Source of the DNA: Tubiluchus corallicola
Taxonomy: Eukaryota; Priapulida; Priapulimorpha; Priapulimorphida; Tubiluchidae
DNA length: 64,000 nucleotides
NCBI GenBank assembly: GCA_030141605.1
Contig: JAQGDQ010000017.1
Coordinates: 252,001-316,000 of the forward strand
Direction of reading: 5' to 3'
Of the stretch, positions 45,562 through 57,329 are shown in pieces. The first letter of the stretch is position 1. Every line of letters begins with the position of its first letter. The position numbers were made by a program, and so were the translations under genes. The notes below the pieces were generated by a model. The model was not told the origin of the DNA. It saw nothing but the letters and a program-made list of their open reading frames with translations, and did not search any database.

Positions 45562-46480
45562 AAAATTGAAATAATCTTTACTTGTGCTTTTAGGTCATAT
45601 GGACACTTGATGATTCTGGCGTAGTGTTTGTTGGCTGGTTGAATGGAAACTGGGAATAGTAGCTTGCACGATACGGAGGTAAGAAGCGTGACCTGAATAA
45701 ATGTGTAATATGATTAAATTTAATTAGAAAAATACAAACAAATAAAATATGTTTTAAATCAGTAAGGAAGATAACAGGATAGACTTTCATATTTTAAAAG
45801 AAGAACAACCCCCGAACAACATTTATTGCATTTTAATATTCAATTAAAAATATTGAAATCACTACACAAGATATGCGCATAGAATGCTTTGCATAAAAAT
45901 GTAAAAGAGATTTAAATATTTTTTATCTCCCGCCAAACGAACGTCGCTGCCAGCATATTTGAAAAAAATAATGGTTCGCGTTGAGAGATTTCTACGGTTC
46001 ACTCAGAAGTTCAGCTATTCTAGCTTTGTATTTAACCGCGTTTACGTAAAAATTAGTCATTTGATCAATGACCAAGTTTAAAGTGGTTACATAGCTTTAA
46101 CCCACAGGATTATACCGTAAAATGCATAAGTAGTGTATATTAATTGCGTGAATGTAATTAATTTACATACTTTTGTTAACTTTCAGATACACATGTAAAC
46201 TTGCGAGCATACAGTAGGTACCGGATGGGTTACTTAGTTGATAGAGTTCGCTCTAAGTAAAAAAAGATTGCTGAAGCACTTAGCAGAATAACTGTTTATA
46301 TTGCACGGTAACCAGATGATGCCATTTTTCACCAAAATGAGGGCGCCCAAGCGTGAAGTGATCGCGATTTTAAATTTAATTTATTAGTTACACGAGGCGC
46401 TTATCGCAATTTCATTTGCTAAAATTTTCTAACATTTGTCTCAAATATTAGAATAGGCGAGACCTGGCATTTGCTTTAAG
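45562..46480. repeat. Segmental duplication of APEH exon 6 and intron 6
   Basis: Aligns with about 20195-21190 in the same orientation. Homology covers the end of APEH intron 5 (TTGAAATAATCTTTACTTGT), exon 6, the start of intron 6 and repeat R copy B. The copy has small substitutions and a deletion of several tens of bases near 45968 relative to 20611-20670. It sits about 17 kb downstream of APEH. Confidence 0.9.
45594..45678 (+). pseudogene. Duplicated APEH exon 6, frameshifted
   Basis: Counterpart of APEH exon 6 (20225-20316). It is 85 nt instead of 92 because ACCCTTG is missing inside the ...GAATGACCCTTGGAAACTG segment, which shifts the frame. Both splice signals survive: a pyrimidine tract plus TTTTAG before it and GGAG|GTAAG after it. 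No other APEH exon accompanies it. Confidence 0.9.
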
Positions 46481-47848
46481 ATAATGTGCGACCATGTATT
46501 AGAACAGTAAAACAATCCAGAGAAGCATCCACAAAGGCATCCAGAGAAGATTGGAGGCTTAAAAGCTAAAAAAGTTTTTATTTACGCTTAGCCCTTATCT
46601 GCATTTGGAGCTGTAAGCTAAAAAGTATATTAGTATTTTCCGATAACACAGTTGTAAGGGTAGTATTTGTTCTCTAATTCAAAATATGACGCATAATTGA
46701 CTGTAAAATTAATTATTAACGTGCCAGTAAAATGGGGTTTATCTGTGCAAAATGCGAATGAGTTGAGGACACATTTAGTTGTACGTTACAGGAGGCAACT
46801 GTATTATCGAACAAAAATGCGAAATTACGTACATATATCATTGATCTGCTACAAGCAGGCCCTTTTTATTAGTTCAGTCGCCTGTATTAATGGTGAGCAT
46901 CTGATGGAGTTCCAACAGTATAGAGCTCACCCTATTATTAGGTAAATTACTATCTGACTGTCAATAATTTACTAATGACTGCCAAAACACATTTCGCAAA
47001 TTGACACGCTCACTGCACGGGATTTTATTGGTACTTAATAGCAATTCTTTCTTAGAGTATTTTCCGCATTTGTGATTTTTTAGATACAGCTCCAAAGCTA
47101 TCATTACTGAACACGTTCATGGAGCTCACGTCAGTTATAGCATATGCCACTGGTGAGTAGTATGTCTCTGTTATGTCTGGTTTGTTGCAACATCTCACCT
47201 AGCTGTTAATAATTATTAAAATTATTATTATAAACCCATTGTACGTCTGTTTTGTGGGCAGTTTCTTTTTTAAGTTTTTGATCAAGTGCAACATCTCTTT
47301 TTTGCATGTGATCCTATAATGATATATGCATCAATTTAGAACTTATTATTTAGGTTCTAATCAATAAGGCCCTTGGTTTAGACAACAAAAAAAAGTAACA
47401 CCTGAAAATGGCGCAATATTTTGATAGCAATATTTTATTAGTTTACATTGGCAGTAAAACAAACTTTCTGAACTCACAATTTAATTAAAACTCAATTTGA
47501 TGTAACAGTTTACAGTCTGTGATACATGAATGAAAGGAAATAGCCAAGGGAGCAGTAAGCGCTTTGCCAGTCATTTGCGGATTTTAGTTAAAGATAAGAT
47601 ATTTACGGATAAGAACAAAAATAACGAGTACTGGAGTCTGAATTGATTTTGCCACCAGCTATTAACTTGAAAATTATTAAAATACTGTACTTGTTTGCAC
47701 AGTACGTACTGGATTTTTAGCCAACTAATTAATAATAACTAGGCACAGAGAATTTTCTTAACTGTTTACAAAAAATACAGCTCAAATAATTAATTTTGGC
47801 ATTTGTAAAAAGAAAACAGCTAAGATAAAGGATAAGTGGCATCTTAGC

Positions 47849-48209
47849 TAGGGATCAGCATCAAACGTTCGAATTCTATTGACATAACAGTTTTTTAATT
47901 CGAATCGAGTCGAACCTAGAATTACAGATTCGAATAATGCATCACTTCAACCTAATACATACGTTCTTTATCACTAAAACGTTAGAAACACCATGCAATC
48001 AGCACAATCTAGTGCGATTACTTTACGCAATTTCTAAATAAATTGTCGATGTTTTTACTGCTGCACAAAATCAAGTAATACACATGATCTCTGCTTTTTA
48101 TTTATGAATTTGAATTTTTTGCGAAAGTTTCAAAGCTTAATTCGAATTCCATTCGTATTCGAAATCATAATTTGGCTTGGTTCAAGTTCGGTTTCTGATA
48201 GGGAATGAT
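47849..48209. mobile_element. hAT-like element, third degraded copy
   Basis: Inverted relative to 19056-19860. Shared blocks include the complement of TTAGTGATAAAGAACGTATGT, GCATG.TGTT..AAC and ATTCGAATTC-rich ends. The left tip reads TAGGGATCAGCATC. The right tip is eroded and no target duplication was found. It lies about 0.27 kb upstream of the WDR82 start. Confidence 0.65.
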
Positions 48210-48465
48210 CATTGATCAGTAAATCCCAGACAGTAATTGCTCTCCACAAGCGGACGCCGGAGAGGCGAAGACATGGAACTTGTCGTGCGTAGTGGGAACG
48301 TCGGAAAATACCGGTGCGTGTTTATTGAGGAACGTTTTAACATTTGAAGCTGACAAACCGTGGCGGCCAAAAAAGTTAAAAGGAAAATTTAATCACGTGT
48401 AGAAAGTCTCCCACGCCTCTGTTTTTGCCGCATAGGCTTTTAACAGTTTAAAATATTTTCCTCAT

Positions 48466-48481
48466 ACCTAAAGTCCTTTAG
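48466..48481 (+). promoter_or_regulatory. 3' splice acceptor one base before the WDR82 start
   Basis: The sequence ...CCTAAAGTCCTTTAG is followed by a single A and the ATG of WDR82. It has CT-rich sequence upstream (TTTTCCTCATACC). With only one base of leader, the natural 5' end must be supplied by splicing or the acceptor is not used. Confidence 0.6.
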
Positions 48482-48482
48482 A

Positions 48483-51400
48483 ATGAAATTAAATGACAAT
48501 GTTGTACGCAGTTTTCGTGTTGCAAAAGTTTTTAGGGAAAATAGTGATCGGATTAACGCCATTGATTTTTCCCCAAATGGTGAAATGTTGATATCGAGCT
48601 CTGATGATGATTCGATGGTTATATACGATTGTCAAAACGGAGTGTGAGTGTGCATATTAGAAGAAAAAATGTCTGCGATCATTTAACCTAGTTTATTGTT
48701 ATATTTTCTGTTTAGAAATTTCTTCCTGGTTTTTGGTCTGGTGTGTTTGTGCACCCACGCTGTTATAAGTCCAATGAACAATAGTATCCCAACTATAGAG
48801 AAAAATCTGTTAAGCATTGATTACTCTCATTGCGAACTTTTGTCTTAACAGTTGCACTTGTCATAATAGGATGGAGAAATGTTTTGTATAGAATCAAAAA
48901 CACCGGGATGTCTAGGAAACTGAAAGTTCTAATTAACCAAAAAGCCTCTTTCTTGCTTTTTTGGTGACTTCATCAATATGTTGAATTTTAAGGCCATTTT
49001 ATTTTCTCTTGTTAACTATTACAAGATCTCATATATTTTACACAGGTTCATGTTTTTGGGAATTTTTATTGAAAATTTGTTTTGAGGTTTGAATTACATC
49101 ATTAATAGACAATATTTTAAGCAGTTTATTTTACATTGTGATGAATATGTAATAGAATATTTTGAAAAATAGGTTTCTAAACTATGTATTTTTAGGCCCA
49201 AGAGGACGTTAAACAGTAAGAAGTATGGAGTGGATCTTATTCGTTTTACACATGCATCCAACACTGCTATTCATGCCTCTAATAAAGTTGATGGTAGGTT
49301 CACATTTTAAAGGCACATTGAGTAACTAACTGATCATTATCACAAATTTCTGTCACTATTGCATTGTTTGACTATTTGTTTCCTGCTTTCCTAGCCAAAT
49401 TTTTATGGCAATAAACAGAATTTAAAAAAATTTCTGTGGAAAATTATAAAAAAGAAATCAGTTATTTATTAACCCTTTCACTACGGACAGCGGCACACTG
49501 CCGGCTACATTTTTCTTGTAAGGGACGGAAGACGGCAGACTGCCGCCCGAGCTCAGCGCTAAACACAGTTACCCAGGTCTGTTTATTTCACTGCTACGGC
49601 CATGCAAAAACATTGTAGAAAAGTTTAACAGCCGTGGGATTGGGGTTGGCTCACAACAAGTAATGCTAACCAACCAATCGGCATCTGAAGCTAGGTGCAT
49701 TCCAGTATACTGTACTGTATAGTACGTTGTCACGCAAAACCACTTGATGATGGTTGGTGGAACATACATTTAGTCACTTGTTCTGCATTCTTATATTGCG
49801 TTTTATGGATTAGTAACATGACTTTTCTGAAAATTAGCTTCTAAGTATAAGTATGTGCTTATTTGTGTGGGTGTGCACGTGCGTGTATGGATCAGTGCAT
49901 GTATGTTTTGTGCAAATATGTGCGCATGTGTATAAATAAAACTAATATTCAATATTAGTGTTTAATAACAAATGGCTACTTCTTTATGTACAAGATTGTC
50001 TTTTAGTAACACTCCACAAGAAGTTATTGTCACATGTGCAAAAGCCAATGCGGCCCTGTTAAAAAGCAACTACGTAGTGAAAGGGTTAATTAAGAATACT
50101 TGCTAATGGCATTGAAGTAATAATATAAAGAATAATATAATGAATATATAGTACTTTGTCCTAATATTACACCTTATATTAAGGTTAACAAGAATATATA
50201 TTCTATTAACCAAATAGTGTAAATTAGTTCTAAAAGCGTTTTAACAGTTTTTCTAAGTCTCTTGGTATAACATGAATATCCATATAACTCTGTATTTTTC
50301 AGACACTATCCGATATCTTTCTCTGCATGACAACAAATACATTCGCTACTTTTCAGGACACACAAAAAAGTGAGTAATAAGTTGACGAGGTTTCAGATCT
50401 TACTGTCTGTCACTCTGTCCATGAAGCACTATTCTATAAGTCTAAGTCACCAGTCTTTTTTTCTGAATGTGGGCAGTGTGTGAACTTAACTAAACAAAAA
50501 AAGTGCTTATAAACTTGGAATGACATAACTTGAGATGGCAATTAACACGTACACTTTGGCGTAATAATAATAACAATTCAATTTTGGACACAGTCCAGGG
50601 ATAATTCCTTAAATAATTCAATACTTGTTTCCAAGGTGGCCCCAATTATTATTATCCGCATGTTACTTTGATAAATCCGGTTGGTCAAAGAATTAGCGGT
50701 AGCATTTTTAAATCTTTGGTCGGGAGTTGCACCCGCGACCTCCCAGGTGGGAAACGAGCACATTACCATAGAGCTGCACCATGTACAGTAAATGGCAAAA
50801 ATGATGCACTACAATCTAATTTCCAGTCACTTAAGGGTAATATTGCCTACTAACCAGTTACACATTGTTTTGTTTCAGCCACTTTATTGTTTTTAGTATT
50901 GATTTGTAAGTTTCTGCTGGTGTACATGTGTTTTATATTTGCTAGTTCTGAACTGTTTTTACTGCTTTGTTAGTTCTGCTGTTGTTACATGTGAATGCGG
51001 GCGTGCAGGTTTTGTTCAAAAATATTTTTTACATGCCAGTTGCCTATGTTTATATAAAATTTGCGTAAAGTTTGCAGAGCGTGTTCAAGTACCAGATTTC
51101 GCTGTTTTTTTTTTTTAATTATTTTTTGTTTTGATCCTCAGTAATTTATGATGAAAGAAACAATGTGAAACATTGTTCACAAGAAACAAATGCTGCTTCA
51201 GATAAGTTTAAATCTATGCACTAAAATTCACTTGAAATTGTTTTTCATTTTAGCACATAGAATTGTTAATAAGCATGCGGAACTGTTATTATGTAGTGAT
51301 TTGCTAACTGGGAAATTAGAAACCTTGTTTTTGCCAGCTAGTGTTTACAGGCGTTATTGCACTTTGTTTAACCTAGACTACTTGGAGTAATTGTCTATAT

Positions 51401-54400
51401 AAATGCATGTTTATTTATAATCAATAATTGTTGGTGCTGCTAGGCAATGGTGTCATCTGCATTTTTTCAAATTCGTTTGTTGCACTTCTGAATAAAAACA
51501 TCGTGCTTGAAGATCTGTGGTAACTATGTATGATTTGTGGATCACATTGTAAGGTCTATATTATAATCCTGTTCATTGACAATTTTTCTGTTATCAGGGT
51601 TACTACGCTCAGCATGTCTCCTATTGACGACACTTTTTTATCAGCTTCCATGGATAAAACAATCAGAATTTGGGATCTCAGATCGCAGAATTGTCAGGTT
51701 AGGTTACTTGTTGTAGTAGCAGTAGTTGTAGTAATTTATTGTCAGAACACCAAATTAATTCAATGTGCGTAAAAATTAGGCACCAAATCTAAACATTAGA
51801 ACTCGGCAAATGTGCCTGTACATGTTTTATTGTTTTTTGCCATCGCCACTAGAGCCTTTGATTGACCAAACTCAATTTCAAAGAATTGTCAATTCCGTTT
51901 CAATTCGTCTTCACAGAAATTGGAAGCTACGTGACCCTGTAATTAATATTTGTTATCAAATTATGTGATGTGCTATAGACTGTAATTAAAAAAATAAATT
52001 TTTATATTAATCAAGCATGAAGTCTATCAGGTGTTTGTGTTTGGCTAAGATAATATAAGAATGCCAAAATTTAATTCGCACACAGATGTTATAGAACAGT
52101 ATCTTATCATATTCGTACAAATGTTCGGGGAAATTCCCTGGCTAGCTGTCACACGCATAACACCATGTTTGTGTGAACAGGGGAAACCTTTCCACAAATG
52201 CACTGCTATTCCTTACAAGCTATCGCTAAAGAATTTCCCATATTTCCCATAAAGTAGGAATGCAAGTTGCATAAAAATATAACTCGGGGAAGAACTTCTA
52301 TTAAGGTGCGAAAGACTGAAAAAACTGCTTAGTTTTGTCGGAAAGTAACAAGTGAAGAAAATTCTGTCTGTGGTATGCGTGCAATAAATTTGCAGAAATG
52401 TCGGAAATCGGGCCAATTCCATTTTTTAATTGCCCATTTTTGAATAGCTATTTCCATTTTTTAATTGCCCATTCCGTGGATTCCGTGCGTTTCCTGCAGT
52501 CTCAGAAAATCGGAGGGCCTAGACCACCATCGTCATTATCGTCATCATTGTTGTTGTCATTACACTTGTTATAATAATTTTAAAAGATGATATACACATT
52601 AAAGAGTTAAATTGAATTAGTATATGAGGTGAAATGTTCACATTTAGGCCCAGCGTAGCTCTGCTATTACCTGTTAGTTGAGTTCAATACTTGGGCAGGT
52701 AGTGTCACAAGTTGAATTATTTGTAGAGATAGTGAAGTACTAGTATGGACTGGTCTAGTTTACCTAATCAATGGTAAAAACGACTGTATAATTTTGGAGT
52801 AAGAATTTAAGATTCATTGTTTTCTACCACTGTCTGAGATAATGAGATTGCACTTTTTGAATGTTGAGCTGTAGTTCCTTATGTTTGCTTGCTAATTGAA
52901 AAGCAACATTTACGAGTGTTTTTATTTTTAGGGTATGATGCATCTACCTAACCGTCCAGTGGCTGCTTTCGATCCAGAAGGACTGATCTTTGCTGCAGGA
53001 ATTAATTCAGAAATGATAAAACTCTATGATCTCAGGTCTTTTGACAAAGTAAGCTCTTCACCTTTGTTTGTATAGTTTTAACCTTTTCACAACATTTTGC
53101 AAGTGTAAACTGGCTCATAAAATGTGACAGGATATGGCACAGATGGTCACCTGATGTAATACATAAAAGATGGGGTAAAATTGCATAGATTACAAATGTT
53201 CTGTTTTGTACAATGCATTGTATTAAAGTCCTGACACATTCCCATTTACTTCTCCATTTTGTACTTCATTATCACAACTTACGAGCTTTTCTTTTTTTGT
53301 TACCTTCCCATTTACTTCTCCATTTTGTACTTCATTATCACAACTTACGAGCTTTTCTTTTTTTCTTACCTTGTGGTCTCTAAGTTAGATTATTTTGGAA
53401 GTCTGCCAGAAGCTGACTATATGAACCGAACAGTGGTGCATAGATATGAGAGTGAAGCTATCGATACAGTGATAGTTGCAAAATGATTTTGCTCTTGGGC
53501 TGGTGTTGAAATAACTATCCTGTTTGCTGTTCTAAAACATTGATCTCATGATTTCTTTTGGTTTAGGGTCCATTCAATACATTCAGATTACCACAGGATC
53601 GCGACTGTGAGTGGACGGGAATGAAATTCTCTCCGGATGGTAAAATGATTCTCCTGTCAACAAATGGACAAGTGATTCGGCTAATCGACTCGTTTCAGGG
53701 GCAGCCCTTACAGAGTTTCATGGTAATGTACAGCATACTAAGTACTACTTTTAATAAGCCTTTTCACAGTTCCAGCAATTGATGATGATCATGGAAAGGT
53801 CAAAGGTTAAGTGTACCAGACAATGCATTTGTGTACTCTTGACAATGCCTCGCAGCCCAAGCTATTGTAATAGTAACAACCAAGCTACCTAGAACCTTAC
53901 CTATTTCATTATTTCTTGTTTCCAAGTAAGATCCTGCTTGTAAATCACTCTATGCACAGACTACTGGATAATTAATTAAAGTTCGCGTAAAACAAAGTTA
54001 CTGAACGGATGCGGCAGACTGGTTTGTTTTACACATATGTCGCATGACAGTTATAGTTAAGATGCATTGCTGTGGTACACTGAACCTTTGACCTATAGCA
54101 ACTGCGCATGCGCTCAATGAAACTGTGAAAAGGTTAAGTAAGTTGTAATAACTTTGAAATAGCTATATTGAAAGGAAATCCACAAACCTTATAAAATGGA
54201 CACTCACAGTTTAGAGTAGATAAAGATTTGTATATTGGTCATTCTGACAGTTTTTATTTTTATTGGATGCTTTTCGTGATGCAAAAAGAATATTTTTCTG
54301 TTCCATCAGTTTTTTCCTCTTTTGAATGGTGGTGGCACCATTCAGTAGAGAATTCATAGTGCAGTTTCATTGCCAAGATGTGAAAACTGATTGGTGGTTA

Positions 54401-56735
54401 GTTTTCTTCAACAGAAATTGTTTAGAATAACTTTACATTTTTACAAAATTAACCTAATCGATTAGTAATTGCTTTAGTAAACTAATTCTTGAAAAACATG
54501 AATTGGCATGTTGTCATGATATGGGATTGTTTGGTTAAGTGGTAAGACAGGTTTCTTTGGCTTGTATATAAAAACGTTCTTGGTTCAAATCCAGGTTCAT
54601 TAACAGTTTTTTTTCAGATTTCCTATTTTTTTATTTTTTCATGGCGGCAAATTTCTGTATGATTTTGCATTTCTTGATGATTTTGCTGCCAAATTAAGAT
54701 ATTTAAATTGTAATGCAAAAGTCAAACTCCTGCAATTCTAAAAGGCTAGATGCAGCTATGTACTCTAAATATCTATGATATTACAATTGCAGGGTCATAC
54801 AAACCACAAAGGTCTTTCCTTAGAAGCTTCATTTAGTCCAGATTCACAATTCGTTTTTTCTGGTAAGTTAAATTAACAGTTTTTTATGCTGATTTAATAA
54901 TCTGACTTATACTTGCACTAAACTTGACTATAGAGAATTTAATACCCTTTGGGAAAAGGCTTGGGTGGTCATTAGAATCAAGATCTGATCTAAGTCATGG
55001 CCAACAATGCTGATTTGTACTTTGTCTTTTTTGAAAACTTGCTTTCATTTTGGCACCAGCACTTTAGCAACATGTTAAAAGCCCATCTTAAAGTAAGAAC
55101 CATTTACTGTGCTAAAAACAAAATAGGTAACACTCAATGCAATTTCGTACGTGTTCAAAACACCATCCTGGTGGCATATGCCATTTTTACTATTTTGTTT
55201 AACCACTTCCTGCCCATATGACTAGTCGTGACCAGTCTTCCGTCATGAAAACGATTCTGACTGGCCTATATGACGAGACTCTACCAGCATGCTTAATATA
55301 CAAATTAATTGACGCCTACACCAGTAGCAATATTACTTACACATACATGGACTTGAAAAATCAAGCTATAGTAAGCAAAAGGCGGTGATATCCTCTGTTT
55401 TCTAAAAAATGAATATGAATGCTACAAAGAACCTAAGGGCAAAAAACGTACAAAACTTGCATGAAAGACTGCCGTGTATTACTGTACGCCATCGCCAGCC
55501 TACAACGTGACTGCTGCCTTCTGTGTAATTTTTTCTGCTTTTTATCGATTTTGTCTATTCATAATGGTTCAGAAAAGGTACAGTGTAGAACAAATTAGAG
55601 ATTACCTTGCCAGATTTGGCGTCGAGTCATCAGATGTTGATAGGTGCAGGCAATTCATACATGTAGTTAGATATTCTTGGTTCAACATTGCATGGTTGAT
55701 TAACTATGTACACGCAGGCTAAAAATTATAGCTATAGGCCTATCTGTGCCTTTACTTCTTCTACCCTAGAATGGCTATTGGGTCAAATAACAATTTGGAT
55801 ATGAGCCGCTGCACTTACATATTTTTCAAAAAAAGTAGTAGTTTGTGACAGCGGTGTCAAGCACTAGCAGCGGCTGTAGGGAGCAGACACAGCAGTTATG
55901 ATGGCAGCAATTGCAGTAGTGACAGTCGTAGTAGTAAAAGTGAATGTGATGTAGTTACAGTTGTACTAGTAATAACTGTAATAGCAGTGACAGTCGCAAC
56001 TTTTCATTTTCTTAAAATATTTCCGTGCACCAGCTGGAATGCAAATTGCACAGCAGCAAAGAGGTTAAAAAGCTATTAGTCGGCCTAAGTAAGCAAATTC
56101 AAACATGTGTCTAAGAAAGGCTGTACGCTCCGTATATCATTGCAGATAACGTGTAAGTTGTAGAATCACACGGCAGAGCTAATCCAATCAACGAATAAAT
56201 AAGAAAGGTGAAAATATTTCCCTTGTTGCAAGAATACTTGTAAGTAAAGAGTGTGGAGTATTTTTTGCAGTATTTCCAAAAAGGTCATTTCTCACTTATT
56301 CTAAAAAACATCTTTCTAGGTTCAACTGATGGATGGATCCATGTGTGGAACGCGGAGAATGGAACGAGAACAGCCACGCTGAACTGTGACCATACGGGGG
56401 CAGTGCAGTGCATTCAGTTTAATCCCAAATTCATGATGCTTTCTAGTGCATGTACGAACATGGTAAGTCGTACTCAACTTTTCTTTGAGTTTCAATTTCA
56501 AGTAGTGCCGACTGTGAGAGAAGCTTCTTTTATGTGGTAACTTGTCACCCAACAAGGAATATTTTATGAAAACTTTCACTTTAAATAGCATTGACAGGAC
56601 TGCCATACATTTTTTGAGAACTACAAAACAGTCTTGAGGTTATATTTACAATTAAGAAGCATTCAAGTGACAACTTTTTTATAAATTTTGTTTTTTCTCA
56701 AGGCATTCTGGTTACCCAGTATAGAAGGAGATTGA
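48483..56735 (+). CDS. WDR82: WD repeat-containing protein 82 (Swd2 homologue), nine coding exons
   Basis: Nuclear WD-repeat subunit of the SET1/COMPASS histone H3K4 methyltransferase complex and of the PNUTS-PP1 phosphatase complex. It links them to the Ser5-phosphorylated RNA polymerase II tail. Exons: 48483-48643, 49196-49293, 50303-50369, 51598-51697, 52932-53048, 53567-53722, 54793-54862, 56320-56462, 56703-56735. Borders are GT-AG, all phases join, and the product is 314 residues (human 313). The start [20 protein letters not shown] and the end [10 protein letters not shown] match the family at both termini. WD units are visible, for example [15 protein letters not shown] and [15 protein letters not shown], along with [20 protein letters not shown]. 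No residues are lost. Introns 2, 6 and 7 each hold a transposon. Identity and structure are very secure. Confidence 0.96.
49473..50085. mobile_element. piggyBac-like MITE (WDR82 intron 2)
   Basis: Perfect 13-bp terminal inverted repeats CCCTTTCACTACG / CGTAGTGAAAGGG are each bounded by TTAA (49469-49472 and 50086-50089), the piggyBac target. The 613-bp element makes up most of the intron and has no transposase. Confidence 0.88.
53239..53370. repeat. Perfect-looking 66-bp tandem duplication (WDR82 intron 5)
   Basis: Units 53239-53304 and 53305-53370 both read TTCCCATTTACTTCTCC...CTTTTTTT.TTACC, differing at one visible base (G/C before TTACC). Such high similarity points to a recent event or an assembly duplication. 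Confidence 0.9.
53757..54134. mobile_element. TA-target MITE family M, full copy (WDR82 intron 6)
   Basis: Left end AGCCTTTTCACAGTTCC and right end AACTGTGAAAAGGT are inverted repeats flanked by TA (53755-53756 and 54135-54136). A second inverted block, AGGTCAAAGGTTA near the left and its complement near the right, makes the terminal repeat long. It is 378 bp and starts 35 nt after the exon 6 donor. Other copies: 63312-63672, 57330-57695 (inverted), 37385-37641 (truncated), and a left tip near 63006-63030. Confidence 0.85.
54524..54604 (+). pseudogene. tRNA-like Pol III unit (pseudo-tRNA or SINE head)
   Basis: An A-box-like TGGTTAAGTGG (54532-54542) and a B-box-like GGTTCAAATCC (54582-54592) are about 40 nt apart. 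The B box sits in a pairable T arm (CTTGG-TTCAAAT-CCAGG), and a run of eight T follows near 54607-54614. The acceptor stem does not pair and no good anticodon stem is visible, so it is not a working tRNA. Confidence 0.35.
55203..56064. mobile_element. Degraded piggyBac element with transposase N-terminal remnant (WDR82 intron 7)
   Basis: TTAA flanks (55199-55202 and 56065-56068) border imperfect inverted ends: CCACTTCCTGC on the left and, as complement of the right, CCTCTTTGCTGC. Inside, a plus-strand frame from 55564 begins [19 protein letters not shown], like the N-terminus of piggyBac transposases. It is followed by Ser/Asp-codon-like repeats near 55850-55995. The catalytic region is absent, so it is an internally deleted relic. 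Confidence 0.7.
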
Positions 56736-57329
56736 GTCACATTTGCACCCACAGATGGAGCCACATTGTACACCAGTGTAAATATTAGTAGCATTAGTAT
56801 CCTTGACATCGGCCTACTAAGTACTTGATGTTTAATTTAAGATAATATTGATGACTGTGTCCCGCTATGCCTTCTGCAAAGGAATTACTGATGTGAAAAG
56901 TTTAAATTATTTGTCGAAATTTTCTTGTGTTAGTGCTGTTCACTTTTTTAATTACGCTTTTGTTGGGATGCAGTCTAATGTAGTATTGTTACATTTAAAA
57001 AGCAGAGATAAAGTTGTTTTCACTTCCATGTAACTTCCTGAAACTTTTTTGCTATAGTAACTTGAGCTTTTCTCTTTGCAAAAATTTGTAGTCAGTTTTG
57101 GACTCCCAAATTGTTCATAGTACACAAAGCACTGGTACTATTGCTACTGCAGAATACCACATAGTGGCTACTGAATATGCTACTAACAGCAAATCTATAA
57201 AACAAGATAAAATAAGTGTTTTATGTAAAAGTAACATCAAATTGAAGAAGAGAAAGAATATAAATTGAAAACTAGACATCGTAAAATCATAAACATTGAT
57301 TGGAATAACCACTAGTGGTCGTCATAGCA

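Larger units (their letters stand above)
37642..48482. other. Long spacer between SUOX and WDR82 (head to head)
   Basis: SUOX and WDR82 diverge here, so both promoters lie within about 11 kb. Recognised content is a minus-strand LINE reverse-transcriptase remnant (40430-41180), TC, CATA and triplet microsatellites (43385-43890), the duplicated APEH segment (45562-46480) and a hAT-like copy (47849-48209). The stretches 37642-40420, 41300-43380 and 43900-45280 show no exon I can recognise. A 69-codon frame at 45288-45497 has EE..LQLLRDIL, reminiscent of a SANT-like DNA-binding start, but this is too weak to call. Confidence 0.5.

Noticed and set aside
52417-52472. Two copies of a TTCCATTTTTTAATTGCCCA unit
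   Set aside because: Only two short copies in an intron; not enough to call a minisatellite or element.
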